A stretch of DNA of 64,000 nucleotides. Source: Micromonospora lupini. Its GTDB lineage: Bacteria > Actinomycetota > Actinomycetes > Mycobacteriales > Micromonosporaceae. A program made the translations under genes and the position numbers. The DNA lies in NCBI RefSeq assembly GCF_026342015.1, contig NZ_JAPENL010000002.1:1679001-1743000 (forward strand), read 5' to 3'. This document shows, one piece after another, positions 44,076 to 54,022 of the stretch. The notes below the pieces were generated by a model. It was not told where the DNA came from, did not search any database, and saw only the letters and a list, made by a program, of their open reading frames with translations. Each line of letters opens with the position of its first letter. Position 1 is the stretch's first letter.

Positions 44076-44884
44076 GCCCATCACCCGCCGGCCCGCCGGC
44101 GGTCGAGGTTCGCGGCCTGCACGTCAGTCTGGACGGCACGCCGATCCTCACCGGCGTCGACCTCACAGTCGTGGCCGGCGAATGGGTCACCGTGATCGGC
44201 CCGAACGGCGCCGGCAAATCCACCCTGTTGCGCGCCGTCGGCGGCCTGCTGCCCGCGCCGCAGGCCATCACCCTGTTCGGTACGCCGAGCACCGCGCTGC
44301 GCCGCCGCGACCGCGCCCGGGTGGTGGCGACTGTGACGCAGTCCCCGGTGGTGCCGCCCGGAATGCCGGTGCTGGACTACGTGCTGCTCGGCCGTACCCC
44401 CTACATCCCGCCGCTGGGCCGGGAGTCGACAGCTGACATCGCCGCCGTGCACGAGGTGCTGGACCGCCTGGACCTGACCGGCTTCCACAGTCGCGAGCTG
44501 GCGACCCTCTCCGGCGGGGAACGGCAGCGGGTCTTCCTCGCCCGCGCGCTCGCCCAGGGCGCGACGCTGCTGCTGCTCGACGAGCCGACAAGCGCGCTGG
44601 ACATCGGCCACCAGCAGGAGGTCCTGGAGGTTGTCGACCAGTTGCGCCACGCGCACGGCCTGACGGTGCTCGCCACCATGCACGACCTCTCCCTGGCCGG
44701 CGAGTACGCGGACCGGATGGTGATGCTCGCCGACGGCCGGGTGGTGGCGACCGGAACGCCGCACGAGGTGCTCACCGAACACCTCCTCGCCACCCACTAC
44801 CGGGCCAGCGTCCGGGTGGTCCCCGGCACCAACGGCCCCCTGGTGGTCCCCGTCCGCCCCGCCCGGCCTAACCCAGGTCGATGA
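44072..44884 (+). CDS. btuD: Cobalamin ABC importer ATPase
   Basis: A 270-residue ATPase with Walker A GPNGAGKST, signature LSGGERQR, Walker B LLLLDEP and switch His in TMHDLSLA. It closes the riboswitch-controlled btuFCD operon. The GTG start overlaps the btuC stop. Its last 17 bases overlap the end of the convergent VOC gene, so there is no room for an intergenic terminator. Confidence 0.93.
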   Translation: MSPSPAGPPAVEVRGLHVSLDGTPILTGVDLTVVAGEWVTVIGPNGAGKSTLLRAVGGLLPAPQAITLFGTPSTALRRRDRARVVATVTQSPVVPPGMPVLDYVLLGRTPYIPPLGRESTADIAAVHEVLDRLDLTGFHSRELATLSGGERQRVFLARALAQGATLLLLDEPTSALDIGHQQEVLEVVDQLRHAHGLTVLATMHDLSLAGEYADRMVMLADGRVVATGTPHEVLTEHLLATHYRASVRVVPGTNGPLVVPVRPARPNPGR

Positions 44885-45629
44885 CCGAGAAGAGTGCTCC
44901 CTGGGGGTCACGGAGGGCGGCGAACCGGCCGGTCGGGATGTCGCGGGGCGGCACCAGGATGGTTCCGCCCAGCTCGGCGGCGCGGGCGGCGGCGGCGTCC
45001 GCGTCGGTGACCGCGAAGTACACAGTCCAGTACGCCGGGAGATCGGCGGGGAAGTCGTCGGCGAGCGGCGGCATCATCCCGGCGACGATCTGCGCGCCGA
45101 GCCGCCACCCGGTGTACGTCATGCCGCCGACCGCCTGTTCGTCCGGCTGCCATCCGAACACCAGCTCGTAGAAGACCTTCGCCCCGTCCGGGTCGGGGGT
45201 GACCAGTTCGTTCCAGCTCATCGCGCCGGGCACGTTGAACACCTCGGCGCCGGGCATCGCCAGTGGCTGCCAGACGCTGAACGTGGCGCCCGCCGGGTCG
45301 GCGAACACCGCCATCCGCCCCCGGTCGAAGACCTCGAACGGCGGCACCACTACCTGCCCGCCGGCCCGTTCGACCCGACCGGCGACGAGTTCCGCGTCGT
45401 CGGTGGCGACGTACGTCGACCAGATCGGCACCTGGTCGGGGATCGCCGGCGGGCCGACACCGGCCACCGGCCGGCCGTCGAGCAGGAAGACCGTGTAACC
45501 GCCCGCCTCGGGCTCCGGCGTCACCCGTCCGGTCCAGCCGAACAGCTCGGGGTAGAAGCGCCGCGCGGCGGTCAGGTCCGGGGTGGCCAGGTCGGCCCAG
45601 CACGGCGTACCCGGCGGGACGGTGCTCAC
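44868..45629 (-). CDS. Two-domain VOC (glyoxalase-fold) protein
   Basis: A 253-residue protein made of two VOC repeats (about 7-120 and 130-250), each opening with a W-x-E/D-L-x-TPD segment (CWADLATPDLTAARRFYPELFGW; SWNELVTPDPDGAKVFYELVFGW). This tandem form is common in actinobacteria, where members bind small ligands or act in antibiotic resistance and isomerisation. The reaction is unknown. The GTG start at 45629 follows GAGAGGGG; upstream in-frame sequence is not protein-like. Confidence 0.85.
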   Translation of the reverse strand: MSTVPPGTPCWADLATPDLTAARRFYPELFGWTGRVTPEPEAGGYTVFLLDGRPVAGVGPPAIPDQVPIWSTYVATDDAELVAGRVERAGGQVVVPPFEVFDRGRMAVFADPAGATFSVWQPLAMPGAEVFNVPGAMSWNELVTPDPDGAKVFYELVFGWQPDEQAVGGMTYTGWRLGAQIVAGMMPPLADDFPADLPAYWTVYFAVTDADAAAARAAELGGTILVPPRDIPTGRFAALRDPQGALFSVIDLG

Positions 45630-45722
45630 GTCAGACCCCTCTCGGCCGGCGGCCACGGGCGGCCCCCCTGCCGGAATCCTGGCACCGTCCCGCTGTGGCA
45701 CGGGGCGGAAACGGACGAATCG

Positions 45723-46460
45723 TCAGCTGAACCGGCGACCCTCGTCCCGTCGGTACGCCCAGGCCGCGAGCGAGGCGAGCAGCACGACCCAGACGCCGAG
45801 CATGATCAGCGCCAGCGGGTCGACCCGGTAGTCGCCGACCGCCCACCACATCAGTTCGGCCGCGCCCCGGGTGGGCAGGAACGGTGCGATCGTCTCGATG
45901 AACCCGGGCGCGTCTCCAGGGGCGGAGAGCAGCCCACCACCGAACGCGAGCGGAAGGAAGACGATCTGCGCCACCACGATCGCCGCCTTGCTGGGCAGCG
46001 AGTAGCCGATGGCGAGCCCCATCAGCGTGAACGGCACCGAGATGACGGCCACCGTGGCGGCGGTCAGCAGGAACGCCAGCGGGGTGACCCGGGCCGGGGT
46101 CAGCGTCGCGCCGATCACCACGACGGGGATCAGCGAGAGGTACGTCAGCGCGAGGCCGGCCAGCACCCGGCCCGCGAAGCGAGGCGCGGGACCGGCCGGC
46201 AGAGTCCGGGTGTACGGGCTCCACGGCTGGTCGCGGTCCTCGGCGATTCCGGCGCCGTACTGGAAGATGTTGGCGCTCATCACCGAGAAGGTGATCATCG
46301 ACGCGGTGGCCAAGGTGGCGCCGACCTCGTCGTCGCCGATGAACGGCACCACGAAGAAGATCATCGCGGCGGCGGGGAAGAACGCGCTGCCGACGACTGC
46401 CACCGGGATCCGGATGATCTCCAGTAGCTGGTAGCGGGCGTGGACCAGGGCGAGCTGCAC
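45723..46460 (-). CDS. ABC-2 exporter permease
   Basis: A 245-residue membrane protein with six helices, ABC-2 type, including SLPSKAAIVVAQIVFLPLAFGGGLLS near the conserved fifth helix. The GTG start at 46460 follows GAGGAGG, 11 bases after the ATPase stop. It is the last gene of a four-gene leftward operon. The substrate may be a drug, lipid or peptide. Confidence 0.88.
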   Translation of the reverse strand: MQLALVHARYQLLEIIRIPVAVVGSAFFPAAAMIFFVVPFIGDDEVGATLATASMITFSVMSANIFQYGAGIAEDRDQPWSPYTRTLPAGPAPRFAGRVLAGLALTYLSLIPVVVIGATLTPARVTPLAFLLTAATVAVISVPFTLMGLAIGYSLPSKAAIVVAQIVFLPLAFGGGLLSAPGDAPGFIETIAPFLPTRGAAELMWWAVGDYRVDPLALIMLGVWVVLLASLAAWAYRRDEGRRFS

Positions 46461-46471
46461 GGTGCGCCTCC

Positions 46472-47463
<992 letters not shown>

Positions 47464-47467
<4 letters not shown>

Positions 47468-47790
47468 GACTGCTCCTTTGACGGGGTGGAGTCGAGCTGG
47501 GTGGGATCGAGCAGGGCGCGGATGGCTTCGGTGTACTCCTCGAACGCCAGCCGGCCCCGCCGGCTGAGGCGGATCAGGGTGGTCGGGGTGCGTCCCCGGT
47601 GGGTCTTGCTGATCTCCACGTATCCGGCGTCCTCCAGCTTTCGCAGGTGCACGGAGAGGTTGCCGGCGGTCATCGCGAGCAGGTCCTGCAGTCGCGGGAA
47701 GGTGATCCGGTCCCCGTCCCCGAGCGCGGAGAGCGCGGCGACCACCCGCAGTCGCGCCTGGGCGTGGATGACCGGGTCGAGGTCGGTCAT
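47464..47790 (-). CDS. Winged-helix transcriptional regulator (ArsR/MarR-like)
   Basis: The 108-residue protein is a single winged helix of the HTH_34 type: LRVVAALSALG, then recognition LLAMTAGNLSVHLRKLEDAGYVEISK. It is encoded inside the exporter operon, overlapping genes on both sides by 4 bases, so it probably autoregulates the operon from the nested inverted repeats at 48431-48457. Confidence 0.88.
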
Positions 47791-48425
47791 GACCGGCGTC
47801 GCTGTCGCAGGTGGGCGATCGTCCCGGCGACCAGGATCCCGCCGCTGCCGGCCACCGCGACGACAAGCGAGTGCCAGCCCGGCCCGGCGATCGCGCCGAC
47901 CACGTTGAGCACGCTGATCCAGACGCCCAGCCGGAACAGGTCCCGGTCGAGCCAGATCGCGCCGCCGGCCATCTGCAGCGCGCCGGTCAACCCGACGGCG
48001 GTGGCCGACCAGAGCAGCGCCGCCAGATCGTGCGGCAGATGTTCCGAAACTCGGCTGAGCCCCACGTACACGCTCACCGAGCCCACCGCCCAGGCGCACC
48101 CGTACCAGCGGCCGCGCCGGGCCGAGTCCCCGGTCACCTGGCCGTACGCTCGCGCGCCGGCGATTGCCTGCACCACCGAAGCGGCCGCCAGTAGGACGAA
48201 GAGGACGGTCAGCGGCAGCCAGTCGGGCAGCCGGACCAGCACCCGACCGTCCGGGGAGAAGCGCAGGAAGAACAGCCCGAAGCCGACCAGCCAGGCCACG
48301 CCCCACGGCCAGTAGATCAGCCGGGCGTCCGGTTCCAGCCGGGAGACCGTGGCCGCCCGCTGGTCACGGATCAGTTGGAGCGCCGTCGCGGCATCGGCGG
48401 GGGGTCGATCATCGTCCTGTTCCAC
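47787..48425 (-). CDS. Multi-span membrane protein heading an ABC exporter operon
   Basis: A 212-residue protein with a charged N-terminal 35 residues and about six hydrophobic helices. It resembles small membrane proteins often found next to HTH_34 regulators and has no enzyme motif. The GTG at 48425 has no ribosome binding site, and TAAAGT ends 7 bases before it, so the operon message is probably leaderless. Confidence 0.78.
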   Translation of the reverse strand: MEQDDDRPPADAATALQLIRDQRAATVSRLEPDARLIYWPWGVAWLVGFGLFFLRFSPDGRVLVRLPDWLPLTVLFVLLAAASVVQAIAGARAYGQVTGDSARRGRWYGCAWAVGSVSVYVGLSRVSEHLPHDLAALLWSATAVGLTGALQMAGGAIWLDRDLFRLGVWISVLNVVGAIAGPGWHSLVVAVAGSGGILVAGTIAHLRQRRRS

Positions 48426-48658
48426 GCAAACAACTTTACGACGCAAAGTAGAAGTTGTGTGCCCCGTTCCGGTGGCGGGTAATCGACAGCGGCCCGAAGT
48501 GCCTACGGTGGGGTCGGCAATGGCTGAGTCGTCGGCGGTGGGGCTGATCCGTCGCACAGGACACAGGGGAGGGCCGGTGTCGGGTCCGAACGATGCGCTG
48601 GAGGCACGGACGGCGTTCGCCGCGTCGTCGACCGACCGCGCGGCCGGACACTGATTCG
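48426..48658. promoter_or_regulatory. Divergent region with nested inverted repeats
   Basis: CAACTT (48431-48436) with AAGTTG (48452-48457) encloses ACTTT/AAAGT (48433-48437, 48445-48449). The nested repeats overlap the -10-like TAAAGT of the leftward exporter operon, so this is a likely operator for the regulator encoded there. The rest of the region has no recognisable gene. Confidence 0.5.
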
Positions 48659-49279
48659 ATGGCCACCATCGGTTACCAGGTGCCGTTGACCAACCTCGTC
48701 GAGCCGGACGAACAGGTGCTCGCCGTCGCGAAGGCGGAGATCGCCCAGGGCGTCCAGCCGGCCGACCCGCCCGTCACCGACCCGCCCGCCGCCCAGCGTC
48801 CAGCCCGGTCCGGTGCCGCTGGTGTCGCCTCCGGGGTGCTGCTCAACCTGCTCGTGCCGCTGCTCTCCTTCCCGGCGGGCGACCGGATCGTCGACCGCGT
48901 GATCTTCGGGGTCGCCGGCCGGGGCGCCCCCGGCTCGGCCGCCTCCACACTGCGCTACGCCCGGCGACCGGCGCCTCCGGTGACCTCGATCGAGGACACC
49001 ATTCTCGCGGTCACCGACCGGCGGCTGCTCGTGTGCGCATCCGGGCCGGTGACACTCTGGTCGAGCCGGGCCGACGACGAGCGGGCCGCCGCCGAAACCC
49101 GGATCGTCTGGTCCGTGCCCCGACCCACGGTGGCCGACGCCCGCGTGGGTTGGCACCGGCTCAACCCGAAGCGCCTCCGGATCGAGTTCACCGACGGCTC
49201 GTGGCTGGCGTTCACGGTGCCGCTCGCCGAGCCCGGCAAGCCACTGCGCGAGGTCGCCGCCGCACTCACCAGCCGCTGA
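48659..49279 (+). CDS. Hypothetical protein (206 aa)
   Basis: A protein of 206 residues with one moderately hydrophobic stretch (GVASGVLLNLLVPLLSF) and a C-terminal beta-rich part (ILAVTDRRLLVC; LRIEFTDGSWLAFTVPL) that looks like a PH-type or bacterial lipid-binding fold. No family is recognised with confidence. The ATG at 48659 lacks a strong ribosome binding site. Confidence 0.68.
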   Translation: MATIGYQVPLTNLVEPDEQVLAVAKAEIAQGVQPADPPVTDPPAAQRPARSGAAGVASGVLLNLLVPLLSFPAGDRIVDRVIFGVAGRGAPGSAASTLRYARRPAPPVTSIEDTILAVTDRRLLVCASGPVTLWSSRADDERAAAETRIVWSVPRPTVADARVGWHRLNPKRLRIEFTDGSWLAFTVPLAEPGKPLREVAAALTSR

Positions 49280-49314
49280 CCCGCTCGACGCCCCGAGCAC
49301 CGGCAAGCTGGCCG

Positions 49315-49410
49315 CGACCAGCGCGGCCTTCGACCAGCGCGGCCTTCGACCAGCGCGGCCTGCGGCAGTCCAGCCTCCGGCAGTCCAGCCTGTGGCAGCG
49401 CAGCCGACGG
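49315..49410. repeat. Two adjacent short tandem arrays
   Basis: A 16-base unit (GACCAGCGCGGCCTTC) is repeated nearly three times from 49315 to about 49361. It is followed by a 15-base unit (GGCAGTCCAGCCTCC) in about three degenerating copies up to about 49410. They lie between convergent genes ending at 49279 and 49420. Confidence 0.8.
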
Positions 49411-49419
49411 CAGGCTGGT

Positions 49420-51651
49420 CTACAGCGGCGCCGACGCCAGCGGTGCGGCCTGCGACGGCGTCTGCGGCGGCGCCGGCAGCAGAGGCGCGGGCAGTGGTTC
49501 GCGGTGCAGCACCGAGAGGCGGGACACCGCGCGGGTGAGCACCACGTACAACCGGTGCAGCCCGCGTGGTTCGGCCGCGACGATCGCGGCCGGCTCGACC
49601 ACCACCACGTGGTCGTACTCCAGACCCTTGACCAGCGTCGCGGGCACCACGGTGACCCGCTCCGCGGCGGTGACGTCGTCGGCGGTCGCGGTGGCGACGC
49701 CCGCTGCGGCCAGCGCCGCGCGCAGCTCGTCGACCGCGTCGTCCGCGGCGATCACACCCACCGAACCGACGTGCGTGAGCGCCGCGTGCACCTCGGCCAC
49801 CGTCGCAGCGGTCAGATCGGCCACGGTACGCACCTCCAGGCCGCCGTCGTGACGCAGCGACTCGGCAGGCGGTACGTCCACTGCCAGCGCAGGCAGCAGC
49901 AGGTTGGCGAACGCGACCACCGCGGCGGGTACCCGGAATCCGACAGTCAGCGGAACCACCACGGCGTCCGGCTTACCCAGGTGGGTGAGGGACTCCCGCC
50001 AGTCGGTCGCCGCCCACGGCGCGGTGCCCTGCGCGAGGTCACCGAGCAGCGTGACCGAGCCGTGCTCGCTGCGGCGGGCGATGGCCCGACACTGCATGGG
50101 GGAGAGATCCTGCGCCTCGTCCACCACCACGTGCCCGAACCCGGAGGGGCGCTCCAGCAGCCCGGCGGCCTCGTCGACAAGCACCGCGTCGGCGGCGGTC
50201 CAGCGGGCGGCCTTCGGCGTACGGGCCGGCTTCGCCCAGACCAGCAGCGCCTGTTCGGAGTCGCTGAGCAACCCATCCGCGGCGGCGGCGAGTCGGGCCG
50301 GGTCGGAGAGTAGACCGTGCACAAGCCCTTCCGGGGTGAACGCCGGCCAGACCGCGTCCAGGAAGTCGACCACCGGCCGGCACCGGCTCATCCGGCGCAG
50401 CCACGCATCGCCGGGCGACTCCGCCCGCCGCGCCTCGGCCTGCCGTTGCAGCAGACTCACCACGCGAGCCCGGACCCGCTCCCGGCCGGTGCCGTACGGC
50501 AGCTCCTCCCGGCGGGTCTCCTCGACGATCCGGTGCAGCGGCTCCAACCCGATCCGCCACCGGAACGACCCGTCGGACACGGTGATCGAGTCGGTCGGCG
50601 TGCCGATTTGTGTCTGCACCGCGCGCCGCAGGACGCTCGCCATCCGCGCGTCGTGCTTGAGCGCGGCGACGGCCGGCGCCTCCACCGCCCGCACCGGTAC
50701 CCGTGAGATCAGCTCCTCCACGGTGGCCTGCTCGACCTCGACCTCACCGAGCGCCGGCAGCACCGCCGCGATGTACGACAGGAACGCCCTGTTCGGGCCC
50801 ACTATCAGCACACCCGCCCGCCGCAGCCGCTCCCGGTGCAAATAGAGCAGGTACGCGGCCCGGTGCAGGCCGACCGCCGTCTTGCCGGTGCCCGGCGCCC
50901 CCTGCACGCAGATCGAGTCGGCCAGGTCGGCCCGGACCAACTCGTCCTGCTCGGGCTGAATCGTGGCGACGATGTCGCGCATCGGCCCGACGCGCGGACG
51001 CTCGATCTCGGCGGTGAGAATCCGACTGGTCGTGCCCAGCTCCTCGCCCCGATCCAGCCGCTCATCCTCGAAGCTGGTCAACACCCCGTTGCTGAACCCG
51101 AACCGTCGCCGGACCGCCACCCCCTGCGGGTCGCGCGCGCTGGCGCGGTAGAACGACCGGGAGACCGGCGCCCGCCAGTCCAGCACCAGAGGCTCGCCGT
51201 GCTCGTCGGTGACATGCCGCCGCCCCACGTGATACCGCCGACCGTCATGGTCGCCGACGCTATGGCTGTCGCTGCTGCTGCCGCCGTTGCCGCCGTCGCT
51301 GCCGCTGCTGCTGCCGCCCGCGTTGCCGTTGCCGCTGCTGGTGTTGCTGGTCGTGGTCGCGTTGGTCGTGCGTCCGGTGGCTGCTTCCTCGTCGCTCGTG
51401 GTTCCACCGAAGTCGAGGCGGCCGAAGAACAGCGGTGTGGTGGGGTCGTCGGCCAGTTCGGCCACCCGGCGGGCAAGCGTACGGCCGAGCATCTCCGCCG
51501 CGTAGGGGTCGCCGGCCACCTGGTCGCCGGTCGAGAAGAGGGCTTCGGCCCGCTCCCGCATCCGGCGCAGCGCCGCACGCGAGGTGGCCAGATGGGCGCG
51601 TTCGGCGACCAGGTCCGTGTCGGGGTGGGTGTCCAGGTCAGGTGCGGGCAT
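49420..51651 (-). CDS. helD: HelD-type RNA polymerase recycling helicase
   Basis: A 743-residue SF1 helicase-like ATPase of the HelD family: N-terminal coiled coil (LATSRAALRRMRERAEAL), YHVGRRHVTDEHGEPLVLDWRAP region, Walker A GAPGTGKT, Walker B VVDEAQDLSP, and the C-terminal 2A part (TLVKGLEYDHVVVVEP; YVVLTRAVSRLSVLH). HelD enters RNA polymerase, releases stalled complexes and, in actinobacteria, can protect against rifampicin. A Ser/Gly/Asn low-complexity insert of about 45 residues interrupts the conserved N-terminal region around residues 95-140. The ATG at 51651 follows GGGA. Confidence 0.9.
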   Translation of the reverse strand: MPAPDLDTHPDTDLVAERAHLATSRAALRRMRERAEALFSTGDQVAGDPYAAEMLGRTLARRVAELADDPTTPLFFGRLDFGGTTSDEEAATGRTTNATTTSNTSSGNGNAGGSSSGSDGGNGGSSSDSHSVGDHDGRRYHVGRRHVTDEHGEPLVLDWRAPVSRSFYRASARDPQGVAVRRRFGFSNGVLTSFEDERLDRGEELGTTSRILTAEIERPRVGPMRDIVATIQPEQDELVRADLADSICVQGAPGTGKTAVGLHRAAYLLYLHRERLRRAGVLIVGPNRAFLSYIAAVLPALGEVEVEQATVEELISRVPVRAVEAPAVAALKHDARMASVLRRAVQTQIGTPTDSITVSDGSFRWRIGLEPLHRIVEETRREELPYGTGRERVRARVVSLLQRQAEARRAESPGDAWLRRMSRCRPVVDFLDAVWPAFTPEGLVHGLLSDPARLAAAADGLLSDSEQALLVWAKPARTPKAARWTAADAVLVDEAAGLLERPSGFGHVVVDEAQDLSPMQCRAIARRSEHGSVTLLGDLAQGTAPWAATDWRESLTHLGKPDAVVVPLTVGFRVPAAVVAFANLLLPALAVDVPPAESLRHDGGLEVRTVADLTAATVAEVHAALTHVGSVGVIAADDAVDELRAALAAAGVATATADDVTAAERVTVVPATLVKGLEYDHVVVVEPAAIVAAEPRGLHRLYVVLTRAVSRLSVLHREPLPAPLLPAPPQTPSQAAPLASAPL

Positions 51652-52301
51652 GCTGACGTCCCATCGTTCACATCTGCTGCGCGCTCGCGTGTCCGGGGGC
51701 GGATGGCCGCCCGCCCGGCGCGGTGACGTCCGTTCCGGTGCAGCTCACCTCGGCCGTCAAGCGGGCTGCAACGCTACGCCCTTCCGGAGACCCCTTCCAC
51801 CGAATTACCGACCAGACCACCCGTGAGTGCTGGCGTGGCGCACGACGCCGTACCGCTGCGGGCCCTGCCTGCAAGATCACTGCGCGGTCCTGGTGCACGA
51901 GGCGCGTAGGTCGCGAGCAGGGCTGGGGCCGGTGTCGGGTGGCCCGACGGAAGGCGAGGGCCGGCTGATTTTGGGCAGGACGGGCAGCCGAACGACATAG
52001 CGCCGGACGGGCACTGCGCCGCGAGACCTTCGCGCGCTGACCGGGTGTGCGGGGCGCGGGACGTCGCGGGCGGGCCTGATCACCGGTGTTGGTGGGCCGG
52101 CGGGGTGGGACCAGCATGGGTTCGCTGATGTCGGGCGCGAGCGATACGCCGGTCTGGCCGGGCCAGATGATGGGCCGGCCGGTGCGTCCGAGCCGGCCTG
52201 GATAGGCGTTGGCAGCCTGGTCGCTGTTCTATGCCGCCGGGCTGCGTTGGTGGTTCGGCGGGCGGGCTCGGCCGGTTCGCGAAGGGTGAGCCTCGCGGGC
52301 C
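51652..52301. other. 650-bp intergenic stretch, no gene recognised
   Basis: It lies between the helD start and the end of the DUF222-HNH gene, both leftward. Several short open frames exist on both strands, but none has a convincing start, ribosome binding site or protein-like composition. It should contain the helD promoter near 51660-51800. The segment could be decayed sequence. Confidence 0.5.
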
Positions 52302-53552
52302 TCAGCAGCGCCGGTGGTAGAGGTTGCGACGCGGGGTGCGGAGTGGGTCCATCCAGTCGGGCGGGAGGAATTCGGGCTGGCCGTCCGGCGCGATGCGGAC
52401 CGTCCAGTCGCCCCGATGGAGAAGGCGGTGATGGTGGCCGCAGAGCAGCACCGCGTTGGCAAGCGTCGTTGCACCGCCATCGGCCCAGTGGCGGACGTGG
52501 TGACCGTCGCACCAACGGGGTGGTCGGTCGCAGCCGGGAAAGGCGCACCCGCCGTCGCGCAGCACCAACGCGCGTCGCAGGGGACCGCTGAAGAGCCGGC
52601 GCTGACGCCCGACGTCCAGGACCTGGCTGTTGCCGCCAAGCACGGCCGGCAGCACGGCTGAGTCACAGGCCAGGCGCCGCGCAGCGCCCGGCGTGAGACG
52701 CGCACCGGTCTCCAGGGTGCCCACGCCCACGCCGTTGAGAAGCGCTTCGAGCGACATGGTGACCACCAGTTGGGGCCGGTCGCCGCCGTTGTCGGGCAGG
52801 TGCCCGGTGCGCAGTGCCAGCCGGCAGATCTCGCCGAGTGCGTCCGCCCGGCGTTGGCCAGGGCTTCGGTCGTCGTGCTCGCCGGCCGGGGCACAGAGTG
52901 GATCGATGGCCTCGCGTAGCAGGCTTGCGGTCTCGGTGTCGAGGTTCCCGGTGAGGCGTACCTGCCCGTCCCTGGGCTCGGAGAGGGTGACGTGCCGGCG
53001 AGCCTCGGCCCGATCGGCGGCCCGGTCGAGGGCGGCCAGCTCGGCCTCGTCGGCCAGGTCGGGTGCGACGTGCGTGAGGACGCGCTCCCCGAGACGACTC
53101 AGGATGGTCGGGTCGAAGCGGTCGGCCCAGGAGATCAACAGCTCGGTGGCCTTGTCTGCCACCGCCGGCCCGGCCTCGACCGGCAGGGCCGCGACCGTCT
53201 CCGCCACCACCCGGCCCTGCTCCACGGTGAGGCGGCCGCCGAGCAGGGCGTCGCGCACAGTCTGCGGGGCGGCGTCGATGGTGGCGGCGAGCTTGACCAT
53301 CTGTCGGGCCGACCGGCCCGAGAGCCGCAGCCGCTCCCCTAACCAGACAGCCGTGGACGACGCTCCCTGAGCGACGGCGACACCACGGGCGTCCAGCTCG
53401 CGCACCAGAGCGAGCTGGACGGCCGCCAGACGCTGCGCCGCCACGTGCGCCGCGTCGAGCGACGCGAGCAGCTCGTCGTCGGGGAGGGCCCACAACGCGG
53501 CCTCGGCGCAGTCGTCGACGGCACCCGCCGCCTGCGCCAAACCCCTCAACAT
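52302..53552 (-). CDS. DUF222 (13E12-type) HNH endonuclease
   Basis: The 416-residue protein has an N-terminal DUF222 domain (about 20-300) and a C-terminal HNH motif: CAFPGCDRPPRWCDGHHVRHWADGG, then NAVLLCGHHHRLLH. This family is multicopy in mycobacteria and related genera (REP13E12) and is linked to genome islands; its natural role is uncertain. The ATG at 53552 has no ribosome binding site; TATTGT ends 6 bases before it. Confidence 0.9.
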   Translation of the reverse strand: MLRGLAQAAGAVDDCAEAALWALPDDELLASLDAAHVAAQRLAAVQLALVRELDARGVAVAQGASSTAVWLGERLRLSGRSARQMVKLAATIDAAPQTVRDALLGGRLTVEQGRVVAETVAALPVEAGPAVADKATELLISWADRFDPTILSRLGERVLTHVAPDLADEAELAALDRAADRAEARRHVTLSEPRDGQVRLTGNLDTETASLLREAIDPLCAPAGEHDDRSPGQRRADALGEICRLALRTGHLPDNGGDRPQLVVTMSLEALLNGVGVGTLETGARLTPGAARRLACDSAVLPAVLGGNSQVLDVGRQRRLFSGPLRRALVLRDGGCAFPGCDRPPRWCDGHHVRHWADGGATTLANAVLLCGHHHRLLHRGDWTVRIAPDGQPEFLPPDWMDPLRTPRRNLYHRRC

Positions 53553-53593
53553 GAAATGACAATAGAACAGGTGTACGACACTTCTGGCCGTCC

Positions 53594-53796
53594 AGGAAGC
53601 CGACCGCGCGGCCCGCGATCAGACGGTCTGGCGAGGTGGCCCGCAGCGGCAGCGCCCAATTGAGGAAGCCGACCGCGCGGCCCGTGATCCGGCAATGCGG
53701 GGAGGTGGCCCGCCGCGGCAGTGCTCCCGAGGAAGCCGACCGCGCAGCCCCGCCATCAGGCAGTGCGGCAGGTTGTGCATGGCGGCAGCGGACACC
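53594..53796. repeat. Three tandem 67-69-bp non-coding repeats
   Basis: Units begin AGGAAGCCGACCGCGC at 53594, 53663 and 53730, with periods of 69 and 67 bases, and each also carries a GAGGTGGCCCGC-like middle. The third copy is the most diverged. Because the second period is not a multiple of three, it is unlikely to be coding. It lies just upstream of the DUF222-HNH gene. The remaining bases up to 54022 show no gene. Confidence 0.8.
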
Positions 53797-54022
53797 TTCC
53801 CTTCGTCGCGCAGGCCATCCCGATCCGGTCGAGCGCCCACCGTCGCCACCGCCACCAACCGCACGCCACGAATCCCGCCGGATGTGGTCATAAGCGTTCT
53901 CCGATCCCACAGGGCCTCGGCCGAAGATCATGCCGACCGGGTCGAGGGCGGGACGCGATGCTGCGGTTGGCGCGACTCCAGGGCTGATGGCGGGTCGGGT
54001 GGCTGGCCGGGATCATGGGGGC

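Noticed and set aside
51723..51968. Possible 81-codon rightward gene after helD
   Set aside because: Arg/Cys-rich composition, no ribosome binding site and no family resemblance.
53555..53931. In-frame upstream extension of the DUF222 gene or a repeat protein encoded by the 67-69-bp units
   Set aside because: The second repeat period is not a multiple of three, so the frame is not kept, and no start signal is present.
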